DNA from: Methanobacteriota archaeon
GTDB taxonomy: Archaea; Halobacteriota; Bog-38; Methanoflorentales; Methanoflorentaceae
DNA length: 29,751 nucleotides
Assembly (NCBI GenBank): GCA_003170935.1
Contig: PMYA01000036.1
Span: forward strand, 1 to 29,751
Reading direction: 5' to 3'
The notes beneath the pieces were generated by a model that was given only the letters and a program-made list of their open reading frames with translations, did not search any database and had not been told where the DNA came from. A program made the translations under genes and the position numbers. Positions 29,672 through 29,751 of this stretch are shown here, one piece after another. The stretch's first letter is position 1. Every line of letters begins with the position of its first letter.

Positions 29672-29751
29672 ATTGTTACTGTTAATCCGTCTTTCTAGAT
29701 AAGAGTCAGCCCTGTCGCGTCATCACTTGTTAGGTGGACACGTGAAGGTTG

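Overview
The window reads as euryarchaeal chromosome. The translation and metabolism genes are the archaeal versions (archaeal-type UMP kinase, archaeal-type phosphopantetheine adenylyltransferase, 6-phospho-3-hexuloisomerase). TATA-like boxes lie about 25-28 nt upstream of several start codons, and oligo-T termination tracts are frequent. Leaderless genes (pyrH, hisF, kdpF, kdpC) are mixed with genes that carry strong Shine-Dalgarno sequences. The Kdp system, gamma carbonic anhydrase, DUF5654 and DUF308 membrane proteins and the integrase type would suit a methanogen-related lineage such as Methanomicrobia, but I cannot fix the taxon. No rRNA, tRNA or CRISPR array was recognised.

Positions 1-7,300 hold mostly ordinary metabolism: pyrH; a coaD-yjjX pair; a gamma carbonic anhydrase; hisF; an Lrp-like regulator; a large exported membrane-anchored protein and a lipoprotein of unknown function; a flavin reductase; and a DUF985 cupin whose reading frame opens immediately after the kdpB stop codon.

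Positions 7,347-14,725 form a potassium-transport locus. kdpF (29 codons), kdpA and kdpB form one leaderless operon. kdpC is detached and has its own promoter. A two-domain universal stress protein on the opposite strand lies between the two parts. Beyond kdpC is a thiamine-diphosphate decarboxylase of the pyruvate/indolepyruvate decarboxylase family, preceded by an overlapping 33-codon upstream ORF.

Positions 14,800-21,650 carry an exported polysaccharide-deacetylase-like protein, a run of small uncharacterised proteins, a DUF5654 membrane protein with a duplicated Shine-Dalgarno leader, a small Sm-like protein, a pyruvate-kinase-C-terminal-like protein, hxlB, a half-size TauE/SafE permease and a small His/Met-tailed membrane protein.

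Positions 21,650-26,800 are accessory. A 42-residue Cys-rich protein resembling the small subunits of glycyl-radical decarboxylases/synthases is followed by broken genes: a frameshifted AbrB-type regulator, a decayed tyrosine recombinase (+), a truncated second recombinase (-), and a proline dehydrogenase missing its 5' half and carrying several frameshifts. Between the two oppositely oriented recombinase remnants sits an intact two-gene operon, a DUF6414-like protein followed by a protein with an N-terminal TIR-like/nucleoside-deoxyribosyltransferase-like domain. This cassette has the look of a defence module and is the best candidate here for an undescribed system.

Positions 26,850-29,751 carry two DUF308 (HdeD-like) membrane paralogues, a candidate structured non-coding RNA of about 145 nt with nested stems and a T-tract, a zinc-ribbon protein and a small hypothetical protein.
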